Shown piece by piece: positions 30,901 to 43,090 of a stretch of 64,000 bases of DNA. Under the pieces are notes generated by a model. It was not told where the DNA came from, made no database searches, and saw only the letters and a program-made list of their open reading frames with translations. Position numbers and translations under genes: made by a program. Each line of letters opens with the position of its first letter. The stretch's first letter is position 1. Source of the DNA: Brachycybe producta (Eukaryota > Arthropoda > Diplopoda > Playtdesmida > Andrognathidae); NCBI GenBank assembly GCA_036925085.1, contig JAUPFP010000016.1, forward strand, positions 1,023,501-1,087,500, given 5' to 3'.

Positions 30901-33900
30901 CACACCAATGAAAGACAAGTTAAGACTTTGTTGCAGAAAAATGTTCAAGTTCGAAATGCATGCCCCCCCACCCACTTGTTGCATTTTGTAGCCAGGGACG
31001 ATGCCACTTTACTGGACGTGTTTCCTTCATGAAACTTTTTAGCTCATTGTATTGTTTATTTATTATTGTTTCCAGGTATATTCGATGTTTCTTATTTGCA
31101 ACCAAAATCGCCACTTCAATTGGCAAAAACCCATTGCCTCAAAATGCTGGAGAATGTTTATTTATGACTGTTAGCTGGTTGTCTGGAGTGTTTATTTTTG
31201 CCATGCTCATTGGACAGGTATGCTTGGTCTCTTCTCTTTATCATTTTTCTATTTGTAAAATGTGTTATTGATTTCAGCTTCTTATTGCGGTATTATTGTG
31301 TTTTTTTTATGTCAAATTGTGGTATATATAATTTGTTTCATTCCTACTTCAATAGATTAGAGACATTTTGCACATTGCTTCAAAGAAACAGGAAGAATAT
31401 CGTAAAGTGATGGATCGTACTTTAGTTTATATGAAAAGATTTAATTTGACGAAAGTTGTTCGAGATCGAACTCGTCTTTGGTTTGCTTACAATTGGTTTC
31501 AACAGAAAACTCTCGGTATGTTTACGCAAAATTGCGTGTTTTAAATGCTTGTCATTTTCGTTTGATTGATAGTGCAATATGCATTACGTTGTATATTATT
31601 TTCTTTCTTCTATGTTTTTGGATTTATTCTATTTGCAAGATGAAGGAAGAATCTTGAAAAAACTTCCTCTTCAAATGCAAATGGGCATAGCGATGCACGT
31701 CCACTTTGACATATTCAGCAAAGTGAAATTATTTCAGGTACAGTGCTAGAAATACAAAAGTACAAAGTCTTAGCTCTTAATAAGTCTTTAAATAGATGTT
31801 TAAAAAATAATTTAAAGAGTTATTGAGAGCTACAATTATGACCTTGAAAATGTCTTTTGAACTCAATTTTCGTTTTTTAAAACACCGAGCAAGTGTTTTA
31901 GAAACTAGAAGATTGATCGAATCAAGTAATTATGTTAATATCTTTGGTGACTTTTATGAGTTAGATTTACTCTCATGTGCAAGGCCGGTTTAGCCATTGG
32001 GCTAAAAGGGCTGCGGCCCAGGGCCCCCGAATTTTGAGGGGCCACCAAAATCGTGGAGAATATTTTTTAACGACTGTAATTACTGTAAATCTACAATTTT
32101 TTGCAAATGATCAAAGGAGCACATTATCGCCACAGTTGTCTAGCTCCTAATGATGTAAAAATAACTGAAACTCTGAAAGAGAAAACCAATACTAGTAAGT
32201 AGGGTTTACGTCATTTGTGGAAGGGGCCCCCATATATATATATTAGCCCAGGGCCCCTATGTAGGCTGATCCGGGCCTGCTCGTATGGCAGTCGTATTTT
32301 CTTCTTGTATTAAGGTCCTTCCTGATTTTTAGAGATTATAAGACACTTTTATTATTATTTTTTTTTACAAAACTTTGAAACAACAAACGAAAAATTGAGA
32401 ATTTGAAATTCTAATGAAAATCTTATTTAAAAAATCAATTAGAAATTTTCTTGCATAGTTTACATTTTTTTATTTATCTTTCATTTGCATAAATAGCATA
32501 ATTTCTAAATACACTTAATATACATTATAAAAATACCCATAAGGGATTAATTTACTCTTCAAGTTTCTAAAAAGAAAACATCACACGCTTTAATTTTTTT
32601 AATGTTGCTTCTAAACTGTAGAATAATATAATCGGTGTTTTTCCCCTATTGTTGTCAATTAAAACATTGCGCCCCTTTTGCACCCCCAAAATGCCGCTTC
32701 CCCCCTTGACCCTGTGGCCAGCACTAGTTTTTCGTTTGCTCCGCCCTTTTATGAGCGTCATCAATTTCTAATTGGTTTGTTATTTGGTTTGATGCCACAT
32801 GCCCCGCCCTTATCAATTTCTAATTGATTGATATTTGGTCTGACGCTCATCAAAGGGCGGGGCAAACGAAAAGCTAGTGCTGGCCACACTTGCCTGTCCT
32901 TGACTGTTGTCTTTCTTTTAAATAGTTTGCAAATGGTTACTTTTGAAACGTTTTAGTTAATTTACTTAGCAAATTTACTTTTTTTTAGGATTTTGATAGG
33001 ACATTGATGCAAGACATAATTCTGAAGTTGAGACCCTATTTGTATCTTCCAGGAGGTTTTATTTGTAGAAAAGTCAGTCTATAAATCTCATTATGTGGAA
33101 TAGAACTTTAGATAATAATTTTCTTTTGTTTCTTTAGGGTGAAGTTGGCACTGAAATGTTCATTGTTAATGATGGTCAAGTGTTAGTTATGGGTGGTGAT
33201 GATAATAATACTGTTATGGCTACTTTAGGCAAAGGAAGTGTGTTTGGAGAAGTTAGGTATGCATGAAGTCACTTTATTGGGTGACTTTCATCTCGATGAC
33301 AATGAGGGTTGGAAGTGGAGGCCAACGATGCTTCTTCTAAGTAGTGTGAATGGAGTTTGCTAGCCTCCACCTTCAACCCTCGTCTTTATTCGATTTGGAA
33401 CCGTTTCAGATGGGTTCAACCTTTTATTGTCGCGGCACTATAGATCAAACAAAAAACTTAGCACTTGAATTTCAACTTGAACTCTCAGAGCAGGTTTCAA
33501 TACAAAATTTGCATTTTATTGAGCATCCTTTAAGGTACTAGGTAGTTTTAAAGGGTAAATGCCTCTCGAACTCTATTATTTTATTTTGCAGTTGCAAAAT
33601 AAAGAAAAACTTGAATGTGTTTTAGAAACTAGAAGGGTAGCTCAATCATTTAAGAGTATTTTTTGTTGTTGATATCTTTCAAAATATAAGCTTTTGTTCA
33701 TGTCAATTTGAAAATGGCACAACTTTAAGCAATGGTTTTGAAAGAAATCAAAAAGTGAAAATACCCTTAAGTAAATGAGCTACCCTTCTAGTTTCTGAAA
33801 CACCTTTCTAGTTTCTCCTAATTTTACTCCAGAAAGACAGAACAGTCAATGTTTGAAAATTAGTTGTTCCGAAACCATCTTAACACAGTTTACAACTCAT

Positions 33901-35703
33901 AGAATTCAACTTGGAGCTCAAGTGACAAGTTACCTTCTCAAAATTTGTGTTTTTAGGTCAGTTCTGTATTTTAATAGATTTTATTTTATAATAATTCTGG
34001 TTTTAGTTTGTTATCGGTGGGTTATGGGACTAGAAGGACAACTGACGTTCGCTCTCGTGGTTTTTCAAATTTGTTTCTTCTAAGTAAAGCCGATCTTCAT
34101 GCCGCAATCAGGGATTATCCGATGGCTCAAGAGATATTGCGAAGAAGAGCAAAACGGATTTTGAAATCAAGCGTTTTCTCAAATGGTAAACGTAAAACTG
34201 CATCATCATTACCGTCGTCTTTGTCTGCATCGTTACCGTCGCTTACTACGAAACGACCAACTACGCCGAAATTGCTGCATACAGTCTTACAAGTAAATAG
34301 TAACGTTGTGGAAGTTTATGAAAATTTTATAAAAAAAACAATTTATGGTAAATAAAATCGATGTTTGAACAAACCACTTTTTAAAGTAATTAATCTTAAT
34401 TATTATATTTTAGTAACATAACTAATTAACATGGTGAATTGCTAATTACTTTAAAAAGTAATTTAATTACAACAATTCATTATGCTTGGTATACTAATTA
34501 AAACATTATGTTTTTTAATTTATTTTAATGTTATTTTTTAGGTTGTCTCTCCGTATTCAATGACTGCCCAATTGATAACTCGTGGTTCTCGAGTCTATCC
34601 GCAGTCGGCTCCACCCCTTGGACCCCAGGGCACTTCGTCCACTTCTCCTCAGTCTACTGAGAAGAACTATGGAAACATTCAAGTCACCAATTCTCTCGAC
34701 GTTAAGATGTAATCAGAAGAATTGTTAAAAACATTTTAGATACAAATCTAGATTGAGGTATTTAGTTTTTTCTATAAACAACTTTTTAGAAGAAATTTAA
34801 TGTTGGTTTGAAAACTTAAAGTGGATTTCATGTTGATATATTTAAAATGCATAAAACGTTTGTGGCAATTTCAGATTTTCTGTTTTCAGTTTCAAACTGG
34901 GATGAAATCTTAGAATAAAAACTGACATCAGACTAGCACTAAACTGTCATAAAAGATTATTGTCAAAAGGATGAACATGAAATCACCCTTATGTGATTCA
35001 GTGACTCTTCTAGTTTCTAATAGACTTTCAACTTTTTTAAAAAATTGTTTTCAAAACAAAGTGCATCCAGTGTTCTACTAGGGGTTTCTAATGCAAAGAG
35101 CAAAAAATTTCTTAATGGTAATTTTAGGTTGATATTTTTAAAGTAAACTCCTCAGAGGGATTGTTTTTATTGTTTGTTTATTAGGGATTGCATAGGAATG
35201 ATGCGTTTGTCCCATATAAGCTGTGATATTTCATTTTTTAACCTATTAAAATGCCATTAAAATTAACCATAAAATGCAAATATTTTTCTTTTTTTATTAT
35301 AAAATCAAAGAAATAAAATCAAATGCAATGAAAGAAATTTATTTCTCATCAAACTACAATCAATTTTTAAAAAAAAACTGACTTTAAGAAAAAACTAAAC
35401 ACCTCAATCTGTGCATATTTATCTCCAGATAAAATTTACTCTGGTTAAATTTTAAATTTTTTTTAACTATATAGGGATCGTAGAAGTTCCGAGGCAATGC
35501 AGTTGTTTTCGAGACAAACCGAAATCGTGAAAGATTTTTCAAATGATTCCAATGTGACACTACGAAACGACTTTGACGAAGAAATGGTTGATGCCCGAGA
35601 TGATGATGATGCTGAGCCCTGTGTCTTTGAGTGTCCGGTGGTGGTTCATAGTTCGAGAGCACAAACATTGGATGATGTCGGTCATCAGTTCGATTCGGAA
35701 TAG
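24910..35703 (+). CDS. Cyclic-nucleotide-gated channel, CNGB-like subunit
   Basis: Seventeen coding exons: 24910-25072, 25149-25317, 26077-26213, 26628-26777, 27348-27556, 28454-28504, 28587-28673, 30015-30079, 30155-30283, 31076-31217, 31356-31515, 31640-31737, 32989-33072, 33138-33256, 34007-34292, 34542-34708, 35475-35703. All have GT/AG ends and matching phase, giving 814 residues. The cytosolic N-terminus is about 1-205, S1-S2 about 207-276 ([18 protein letters not shown]), S3-S4 277-343 ([18 protein letters not shown]), S5 344-386 and pore/S6 387-434 with [13 protein letters not shown]. The C-linker follows, then the nucleotide-binding domain with FGEVS split between exons 14 and 15 and [10 protein letters not shown]. 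The pore lacks the TIGETPP of A subunits and resembles invertebrate CNGB-like channels. It likely passes cations in sensory or neural membranes as a modulatory subunit. Introns carry several small elements and a solo LTR. Confidence 0.93.
27616..27790. mobile_element. 175 bp MITE in a channel intron
   Basis: GCTTGTGACGTCAGA is at one end and its reverse complement at the other, with similarity over about 50 bp per arm. A partial relative lies near 58495. Confidence 0.75.
28325..28425. mobile_element. Inverted-repeat element C
   Basis: CCCAAATTCAAGAAGAAAACTTG pairs with the inverted copy CAAGTTTTCTTCTTGGATTTAGG. Relatives lie at 33450-33960, 37185-37345 and 42755-43090. Confidence 0.6.
28712..30000. 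mobile_element. Inverted-repeat element A, interrupted by a solo LTR
   Basis: Left arm at 28712-28990, right arm at 29874-30000. The arms share the ACTAGAAGGGTAGCTCAATC core and outer TTAGATGGTTTA ends. The right end lies just 15 bp before channel exon 8. Confidence 0.65.
28991..29873 (-). mobile_element. Solo LTR in a channel intron
   Basis: On the minus strand it reads TGTGACACCCTGTA...CTCGTCACA, 883 bp, with TTAA on both sides (28987-28990, 29874-29877). It is homologous to 58986-59882. An ATG at 29073 (minus) opens MLRPV... and stays open to the LTR end. Opposite to the gene, so it may act as an antisense promoter; this is inference. Confidence 0.85.
30416..30654. mobile_element. Inverted-repeat element B, intact copy
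   Basis: Arms of about 45 bp start TATCGCACTACGGCTGGAAG and end with the inverted form ...CCGAGGTGCGGTA. It lies in the channel intron before exon 10. Confidence 0.75.
31980..32279. mobile_element. hAT-type MITE
   Basis: Ends CAAGGCCGGTTTAGC and GCTGATCCGGGCCTG are imperfect inverted repeats. Flanks CTCATGTG and CTCGTATG resemble an aged 8 bp duplication. GC-rich blocks of GGGCCCC are internal. Confidence 0.6.
32714..32887. mobile_element. 174 bp foldback element with 47 bp arms
   Basis: GTGGCCAGCACTAG...TGAGCGTCA at the left is repeated inverted at the right with about three mismatches over 47 bp. The centre contains a second, shorter duplicated block. Confidence 0.8.
33450..33960. mobile_element. 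Inverted-repeat element C, interrupted by element A
   Basis: Arms at about 33450-33495 (TTAGCACTTGAATTTCAACTT) and 33897-33950 (AACTTGGAGCTCAAGTGACAAG) surround an element A copy. Confidence 0.5.
33555..33880. mobile_element. Inverted-repeat element A
   Basis: Arms with GTTTTAGAAACTAGAAGGG (33618) and CTACCCTTCTAGTTTCTGAA (33780) pair. It lies in a channel intron inside element C. Confidence 0.65.
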
Positions 35704-36012
35704 AAAAGCAAATTGCAGTACTATAAGGATGATGTACATAGTAAGGAATAGTGTAAGTAAATTTGTGCTCATACATTTTAAATTGATGCTCTTCTTTTAT
35801 ATGTCAAGAAGATGCATTTCACTTGTTTTTATGGTGCGTTTCGAAATATCTTCATCTATTTTGTTTGAATCTCAGTGCTACATGTAGTTAGTACTTTTAA
35901 CCAGCTAACTTTTTCTTTTCTTGGCCACTTTTTGGTTTCTGATAAGAATTCATGGGCGTTTCAGTATTGGAGTCATTTTTTCACCTTCATAAACTTTCGT
36001 ATCTATACTTTC

Positions 36013-36019
36013 TGTGACG

Positions 36020-36060
<41 letters not shown>

Positions 36061-36360
36061 CTCTCTTGCAGAGTCTCTCTTTAACTCTCTCTCTATCAAA
36101 CTTTCTCTAACTCTCCCCTTCTCTCGCTCTAGCTCTCTCTCTTTCTCTCGCTCTAACTTACTCTTCTTTTCTCCGTCACTCACTTTAACTCTGTTTCTTT
36201 CACTAACTCACACTCCTTTCTCTTCTTCTCTCTTTCATGTTCTCTTTACTTCTCTCAGTCTCAGTCTCTCCTTCTTTCACCCCCTCCCTCCCTTTCTCTA
36301 TCTCTCCGCCTCTCTATCTTTTTCATTCTCCATCTCTCTTTTTGTCTGCACTCCCTATTT
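36013..36360. repeat. Pyrimidine-rich (CT)n satellite-like tract
   Basis: A pure CT run near 36026-36053 is followed by 300 bp of CTCTCT, CTTTCT and TCCC variants, 0.3 kb after the channel stop codon. Long open frames here reflect composition, not coding. Confidence 0.9.
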
Positions 36361-37184
36361 TGACTTTTTTTTCACTATTCAAATACTAGTACTTTTTTAT
36401 TAGTACTTTTCTACTTGAAACATATGGGTTTCAGTTGCTTTTAGATAGGCGATTTTGTTTTCTAACAGGTTTACTACATGGTCCAGAGTTAAATGGTGGA
36501 TGTTTATCATGTAAAACAACTGAATTTTCTTTGTTTCTTGTGAATTAACAACTGAAAGGACACAAAATCGATTGCTTGATTTTTTTCTTCTTCTTCTTGC
36601 TTGGGTGCATCATTGCATGGTCAAGCAAATTTCGTGAACATGTCATGAAAGCTTTTTATGTGTCTTCTGTGTGTTTGACTGGCACTTATACAAGTACTTC
36701 ACTTAAGAGGAGTTTTTTTTTAAAAAAGAAAGTTTTGGCTTCTTTGAGTTTACTTGTTTATAGCTTAAGACTACTTCAAATTGAACAATAACCAGGAGTA
36801 TGAGCCTAAAAACAGCTATTGCAAAATATGCAAACGAATTGAGGAAAATGAAGTATTACCCTAGTTATTATGTATTTAAGAAGCAACTTTTAGAAGTATT
36901 TGAAAGTATTTTAGTATTTTTCATGTTGATCTCTTTAAAAAATAAACTTTTATGGCAGTTTAAAACTGGGAAATTTTTTCGCAAAAAAATCTGATAACGT
37001 TTTTTTATATTATCAGAATTTTTGCGACTTTTGGCCTAAACTTAAAACACTGGAATTCCAACTGTGATCAAATGTTTATTTTAAACGTTGTCATCAAGAA
37101 ATATTTTAAGGTAATTCATTTACTTTTCTAGTTTATAAACCAGTTTAAAGTTATTGTTTAAAGTTGTTTTTAAAATTTTTTTAC

Positions 37185-37345
37185 CCAAATTCACTCCTGA
37201 ACTGCAACTTGAACCCTCGACCATAAAAAACTCTTATGGAGACTACTTAATAAAAGCAGTGTTTTTGTGTGTTGGTGGAACTCTGTTCAGAGGGTTCAAG
37301 TTGAAGTGAAAAGTGCTTTTCTTCTTGAATTTGGGCCTTAGTGAC
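37185..37345. mobile_element. Inverted-repeat element C
   Basis: CAAATTCACTCCTGAACTGCAACTTGAACC pairs imperfectly with GGTTCAAGTTGAAGTGAAAAG...CTTGAATTTGGGCC. Confidence 0.5.
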
Positions 37346-37679
37346 ATTTAATCATAAAAGAACTCTTTTAACTAATTTGTGATGATATTTATTCGATATT
37401 TCGAATAAAATGAAGTTATTTAGATATTAGAGGGTGACATGGAGATTAGTTGTAGAGAGAAAAAAACAATCACCGATAATGTCACAATCGAATATTTATG
37501 CAGTTAGGTTTTCGTGATCTATTTTAGAAAAGGGGAAAATTGAATGCTTGGATCATTTAACATCTCAAAGTCTCATTTTTTCTCTTTCTACAATAGATTA
37601 CAAGAAAACGGGCTTAAAATATATATTCATTGACTCTTTTCATTGTGTCTGGATAAGTTTCTTCGTCATCATCATCATT

Positions 37680-37925
37680 AGTTGACGATTATGATAGAAG
37701 TATTTCAATGGTGATATTTTTTAATATGAACTTTTTATAGCAGTTTAAAATGAAAAAAAAAATATATATATATTTTTGGACCGTTATCATGTCAACGTTT
37801 TAGACTTTTTTTTTAAATAATTAAAAAAGTTTATTTTGAAAATTTTCAACATGAAAATACAATTATATATTCATGTACTCTTCTAGTTTCTAAAATCCTT
37901 AAAACTTTTGAAAGTGTTGCTACCA
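37680..37925. mobile_element. Decayed inverted-repeat element A
   Basis: The right arm is clear (TTTATTTTGAAAATTTTCAACATG...CTCTTCTAGTTTCTAAA). The left arm is weak. Similar fragments lie at 34725-35050 and 36890-37150. Confidence 0.4.
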
Positions 37926-38351
37926 GACCAGGGACATCGTGTAATTTTCTGATGGCTGTAATTTTTCATTTTAATGCGGATTTCAAAATGAAACATGATT
38001 AAAAATTAAAAATTTAATTAATTTAATATTTTTTTAATAATAAAATGTTATCAAAATAGTAAAATGACACATTTTTTTTCGAGCAGAAAAGAAAGAGACC
38101 TACTGAAATATTTGAGAAACCAAATTTCAATCTTTTTACACTTAATTTTAATACAAAATGGTATTAAAATAGACAAGTTAAGAGAGTTATTAATTTTTAT
38201 GGCCCAAATCGATCACAATAAATTTTTTAAACAAAATTTCACTCTCGGAAAGTTAGTGCAAAATAATACTGAGAAAATTGCCACAATTATTGTGGGAAAA
38301 TAGACAAGTAAAATTGTAAAAAAATATGCCTGCTTAGCTTGCATTTAAAGT

Positions 38352-38368
38352 GGGGGGGGGGGGGGGGG
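38352..38368. repeat. Poly-G tract
   Basis: Seventeen consecutive G. Confidence 0.9.
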
Positions 38369-38805
38369 TTCTCAACATTTTTGGAACTCCATAGGGCTGG
38401 GCAAATAATTATCTTCCTGGGCCATATTTTCTCCAGTAATCCCCTGAAACTCAAGCACTCGTAATATATTTGGTGTTTTTTGTTGTATTTAGAATTTCTA
38501 TTTTAAAGTTTTCTCTCTTTTTTTAACTTTTATTTCTTATCTAGAAATTCTTTTGTTGGCACATCTTCTTTGGTCTGCATGTTTTTCTTTTCAGTGTGTG
38601 CATTTCTATTGTTGTTTACTATGAATGTTTTTTTCTCTAGCCTTTCCGCTTCTCTCCTCTCTGCAATTTTTCTTAGAAATGGCTAAAAAAATAAAGATAG
38701 CTCTCTGGATTTACTGAATTTTGCCCATCTTTTCAATTTCAACTGAATGGATGTGATCAGTGATTGCCTTTTTCCAGGGGCACTCACAATACAGTCTCTA
38801 GAGGT

Positions 38806-38986
38806 TTAAGGCACGCTTCACACGGAACACTTTGTGTCGCCACAAAAATGTGTTTGTTTTTAGCAGACGATTGATTACTACATGTATAAAGAGTGTTCAC
38901 TCAAGACACTGCCGTCGGTTTTGTTTCTACCACACCGTGGTGACACAAAGTGGCGACACACAGTGTCCCGTGTAAAGTGAACCTTA
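38806..38986. mobile_element. Small inverted-repeat element
   Basis: TTAAGGCACGCTTCACACGG and the inverted CCGTGTAAAGTGAACCTTAG bound about 180 bp. An internal ACTTTGTGTCGCCAC block is also inverted. Confidence 0.65.
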
Positions 38987-39453
38987 GACTGCCTTCACAC
39001 GGACCACTAGAGTACACTACTCAGTATCTGCCACTGCGTTGCACCACTTAAGTGGCTGGTGTAAAGAAGTCATTAATATGATCTGGGGTTTACTTCCCTC
39101 GGCGTAACTTTTTTTCTCGCGTTTTGACCACATTCGGTCAGTTTTGCCCACGGTGACCAAAAGTGGACACCGGGTTGCCGACGCATTCTACCGGATCCTA
39201 ACCGACTGGGATCGGTCGACGCTTTTTCGTATGGTGTAATGTCAGTGCAAGGCACTTGTATGAACTTGATCACCACCAACAAAAAAAGGCTGCTGTGGTC
39301 GCCACCTGTGACAGTGCTCGACCACTTTTCGTGACTATTGTGCATGACAAAACAGTGGTGGTGGCTTGTGTGAACACCTCGCTTGTAATCAGTAGTCTGC
39401 TAAAAACCACGTTTTGTGGCGCTACAAAGTGGTCCGTGTGAAGCCAGTCTAAG
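38983..39453. mobile_element. MITE abutting the previous element
   Basis: CTTAGACTGCCTTCACACGG at the left matches the inverted right end in 25 of 26 positions. The two elements share CTTAG at the junction, which suggests one family placed head to tail. Confidence 0.7.
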
Positions 39454-40084
39454 ATGGGAAAGGATATGTCAAATCAGTTAGATTTTATTTCAAAGATCAA
39501 ATCCCAAATGTAAAAAAAGTATGGATCACCAGTACCAAAAAAAAATTTATAAGTAAAAATTTCTTTGATGTATTTGAGAAATTATGCTAATAGAATTTAC
39601 CAAGCGAAAGAGAGAGAGAGAGAAAGTGAGTGAGTTAATGAAAACTTCGAAATAATATTTTGATAACAGAATTTTTTTTAATTTATGTTTGAACCAATAA
39701 AGAATCATCTGTGACTGACAAGTCCAGCCTGAGCAATTATCTTCAAGAATTATTACTAGGGGCCGGTTATACAACAACAATATTTAATTAAATTCAGCGG
39801 ATGTTGGTTTGCGCTCAGATGAATTTTTTCTTCTTCTTTGTTATTGAAAAGGCGATGGGATTATTATTTTTTTTTGGATCGTGTTAGTTTGTGTGCAATT
39901 TGACTATAGATTTCATGATCATTGATGCTGAGTTTCTAATTTAAAGAAAATTAGTTGGCTTGTGTGATTTGAATGCAAAAAAACAAAATTATGATTTGGT
40001 TGGGATGGATTAATAGGACCCATGAAAGGGGATGTTCACAAATTGTACAGATTTAGGAAGAAAAAAAGTAGTGAACACAATAAA

Positions 40085-40515
40085 GAATATAGTTCAACGA
40101 AAGTTGTAGATGTTTCGGAAACTAGAAGGAATCACCCAGGGTGAATAAAAATCATGATTTTTTAAAAAAGATATAAAAAATCGAATTTTTTTAATTTAAA
40201 TGAAATTATGTTTATTTAAATTATTTTTTTTTTCTTGATTTAAATCACGTTGATTTTCGTGACCAAAATTAATTTGATTTAAAACAATGCACCTTGTGAA
40301 TCACCTAAGGGGTATATTTTTGTGTGGATATCTTTCAAAATAAAACTTTTTCTAAAATATTTTTTGTTAAACGTCGTCTGCTTAAAGTTGGGTCAGTGTC
40401 AAACTCACATAAAAAAAAAGCTTATTTTGAAAGATACCAACATGAAAATACTTTTTAAGTGCTTGAGCTACCCGTCTAGTTTATAAAGCGCATTCAATTT
40501 CTTCTTAATGTTGCT
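40085..40515. mobile_element. Inverted-repeat element A with nested hAT MITE
   Basis: Arms GAAACTAGAAGG (40119) and the reverse complement at 40480-40500 are separated partly by the hAT insertion at 40137-40296. Confidence 0.6.
40137..40296. mobile_element. 160 bp hAT-type MITE
   Basis: GAATCACC precedes (40129-40136) and follows (40298-40305). Ends CAGGGTGAATAAAAATC and its imperfect inverse ...ATGCACCTTG. Confidence 0.6.
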
Positions 40516-40624
40516 TTCGAAACTTAGAATAAAAAGATATATATTCTATTGTACTTAAATCACATTTGTGTATTTTTCTTAATGGATACTTATCAGTCTA
40601 TTTTTACTGTCGAAAAAGCAAATG

Positions 40625-40785
40625 ACCATCCTAGGCCGGTTGATGTAAGGCATAGGATGTCGGCAAGCCGTGCCCGGAATGGCCCCCGTGGATTCATGTT
40701 GGGAACACGTCTTTCATAGAGTCTCGTGTTAAAGTTGTCTGAAAAAAGTTTACACCCTCGGGGTGTAAATTCTTGGAGTACTCAT
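40625..40785. other. GC-rich island of unknown origin
   Basis: GGCCGGTTGATGTAAGGC and a small palindrome TTTACACCCTCGGGGTGTAAA stand out from AT-rich surroundings. Possibly a SINE or transposon fragment; similar-style islands are at 47110-47285 and 54598-54660. No gene identified. Confidence 0.35.
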
Positions 40786-41246
40786 GACTTATTTACTTTT
40801 AACTATTAATTCGAGGAAAATCATAAACTGTAATGAACTTATTAATTTAATAAGTTTTGTGGTCAGTTGCAGACGTTTCATTTAACGTTTCTTTTTTGCT
40901 CAATGAACACACGTTTGCGGCCCTTTTATATAAGTTTGACAACTTAATTAGAATTAATGAAATGCAGATGTTTTTTATATTAAATCTTGTTATTTTTGGC
41001 TTCTACGCTGGTGGTTGTATTCAATCTTATCATCATTTCCACCTGTTCCAACATTTTTATTCATTTTTTTTTGTTAACGTTTCTCTATCAAAGATTATAT
41101 TTTCAACGTTATGCATAATAATTTTGTTTGACTGGGAAGGAAATCTTGCTGTGTGTTATTTTTACTGCAGAAAATTTAAAAAATACAATGTTTATCAATT
41201 ATCGATTATTAAAGAATTTTTGAGCCTTGTAACAAAATTTTACTAA

Positions 41247-42750
41247 GAAAAACTTCTAATAAACACGGTGGGCAAAAACGGTACTTTGTTTTCAAAAATT
41301 CATTTCTCCTAAACTAATAAAGTTAAAATGACGAAAAAACATCAATGTAAGGTTCATTCAAATGCCTTTACTATATATAGCAATACTTTAGTTTTTGCGA
41401 AAAGAATAAAATTATTAACTATGTAATTGGCGTTTGAAAAAAAAAATATCCACATTAATGTATTTTGCATTTGAATTCAGTGATAAAGCCAGTGAAATAT
41501 TTTTTTTTTCTTAAATATTTTGTTAGGTTTCTTTTTTATGCGAAGTACAATATTCGATTTTACTTTATTAAAAAATAGAAGGCAACATTTGTTTGTATAA
41601 CTTTTTTTTGTAGGTAACTTTTTTTCAAACCCTAATTACGAAGCCCTTTGTGGCAAAAACCACCATATGGGTCCATATCATTACTAGTTTAGTAGATAAG
41701 AATTTTCGAAAACAGGTATTGTTTTTTTGTTTATTGTTTTCTGGAAAATCAGCCATTCTACAAAATCACTTGTAACAGCACCAATTTGGTAGTAAGATTA
41801 AGATCAGTACATTGACTAGTTTTAGGCTAACTGCAAAATGAATTAAAAAATAGCGTTTAATAGTTTGGCTTGTTGATATGAGTATTGCCTAAAATGCTAG
41901 TCATTATGGAGATTTACTAACCAGTTTGTTAGTTTACAAATTGACCAGTGAATGTGCAGAAATTTTGAAGCTCTCGTATTTTTAAATTTAAAGTTAAAAA
42001 TATAAAATTCAAAGTTAAGTTGCAACTTTCATAGAAAAGTTATTGTTAACAACTTATAGAATATGTATGCATTTATGAAATTCATTTTTTAAAATAATAT
42101 ATATAATTAAAAGTTAAAGTTCTGCTTTTAAAGTTACATGTGTTTATTGCAATATGATAAATATAGTATTCAGACTGCAATGATGAAAACAAAGAATTGA
42201 AGATAAACAAAGTAAACAGTGAAAATGACATTTTTTTTTGTACTTTTTGAAAATTGCCTGCAAAGAAAATAATTATGCATTTGCACGATCTTCTGATTAT
42301 TTTTATTGATCATAAGTTCTATTGAAATGAAGTTATGAAAAAAACATAGTCATTATATATATTTTTTTCCTATTTAAGCTTGAGTTAATGTAGCGGAACT
42401 TTAATTATCTGCTTCGTCTATGCGTTCAAACGTTTTAATTCCGGATTTGCATATAACATGATACATTTTCATAATTAATATTTTGTCAGCAGCATTTAAA
42501 AAAGTAGGCGTAATAATTAAGGATTTAGAAACTTTATAAGTTTATACCAAAAAAAAACTTTTTAAAAAAATATAATTTAGTGTGAGCATTAAAAAGTGCG
42601 GAAATATGCGTTACGAAAGTAAAAATATGAAATATAAAAACAAAATAAAATGAAAAGTTACTTTAATTTACTGTAGGTTCTATTTTTAAAAGATAACTTT
42701 CAGTATTTTTTAAATAAGAGACTAGTATTTACTGGGCTTGGTTCACTCTA
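41247..42750. other. AT-rich intergenic sequence
   Basis: No gene or clear repeat pair was seen; scattered poly-T/A runs only. Confidence 0.5.
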
Positions 42751-42754
42751 AGGT

Positions 42755-43090
42755 TCAAGTTAAAGACCTTAAGTTGGCACTTCAACTTCAACTTGAACCA
42801 GTTACAATTTTCCGCCTAGGCTCTCTAGGCACTCGAGTGTCTACGGCCCCTAACTTTTAGGGCGGGGGCTCTAAGAGGACAAAATTTTAGGCTAGTATAT
42901 GTATGTATTATCAATCTTAGAGGCCTCAATGGATATGAACATGCCACTGACTTGAACCATCTGAACAGGGCTCCAAACAAATTCCGTTCAATAATACTCA
43001 ATAATTTTTTTTCGTACATATGTAGAAATGGTTCAAAGAGGGTTCAAATTGAAGTAAAAGTGCTAAGTTTCCCCTTTACAAATTTAGATC
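42755..43090. mobile_element. Inverted-repeat element C with inserted GC-rich segment
   Basis: Arms AAGTTGGCACTTCAACTT...TTGAACC and GGTTCAAATTGAAGTAAAAGTGC pair. The centre (about 42812-42895) has GCCTAGGCTCTCTAGGC and looks foreign to the family. Confidence 0.5.

Noticed and set aside
30781..31032. Open frame of 83 codons in the channel intron
   Set aside because: Low-complexity Ser/Thr-rich translation ending before exon 10 with no splice support.
36014..36403. Long Leu/Ser-rich frame
   Set aside because: Pure consequence of the CT-rich tract.
40625..40785. Possible tRNA-derived SINE
   Set aside because: No A/B box pair or cloverleaf could be drawn; kept only as a GC-rich island.
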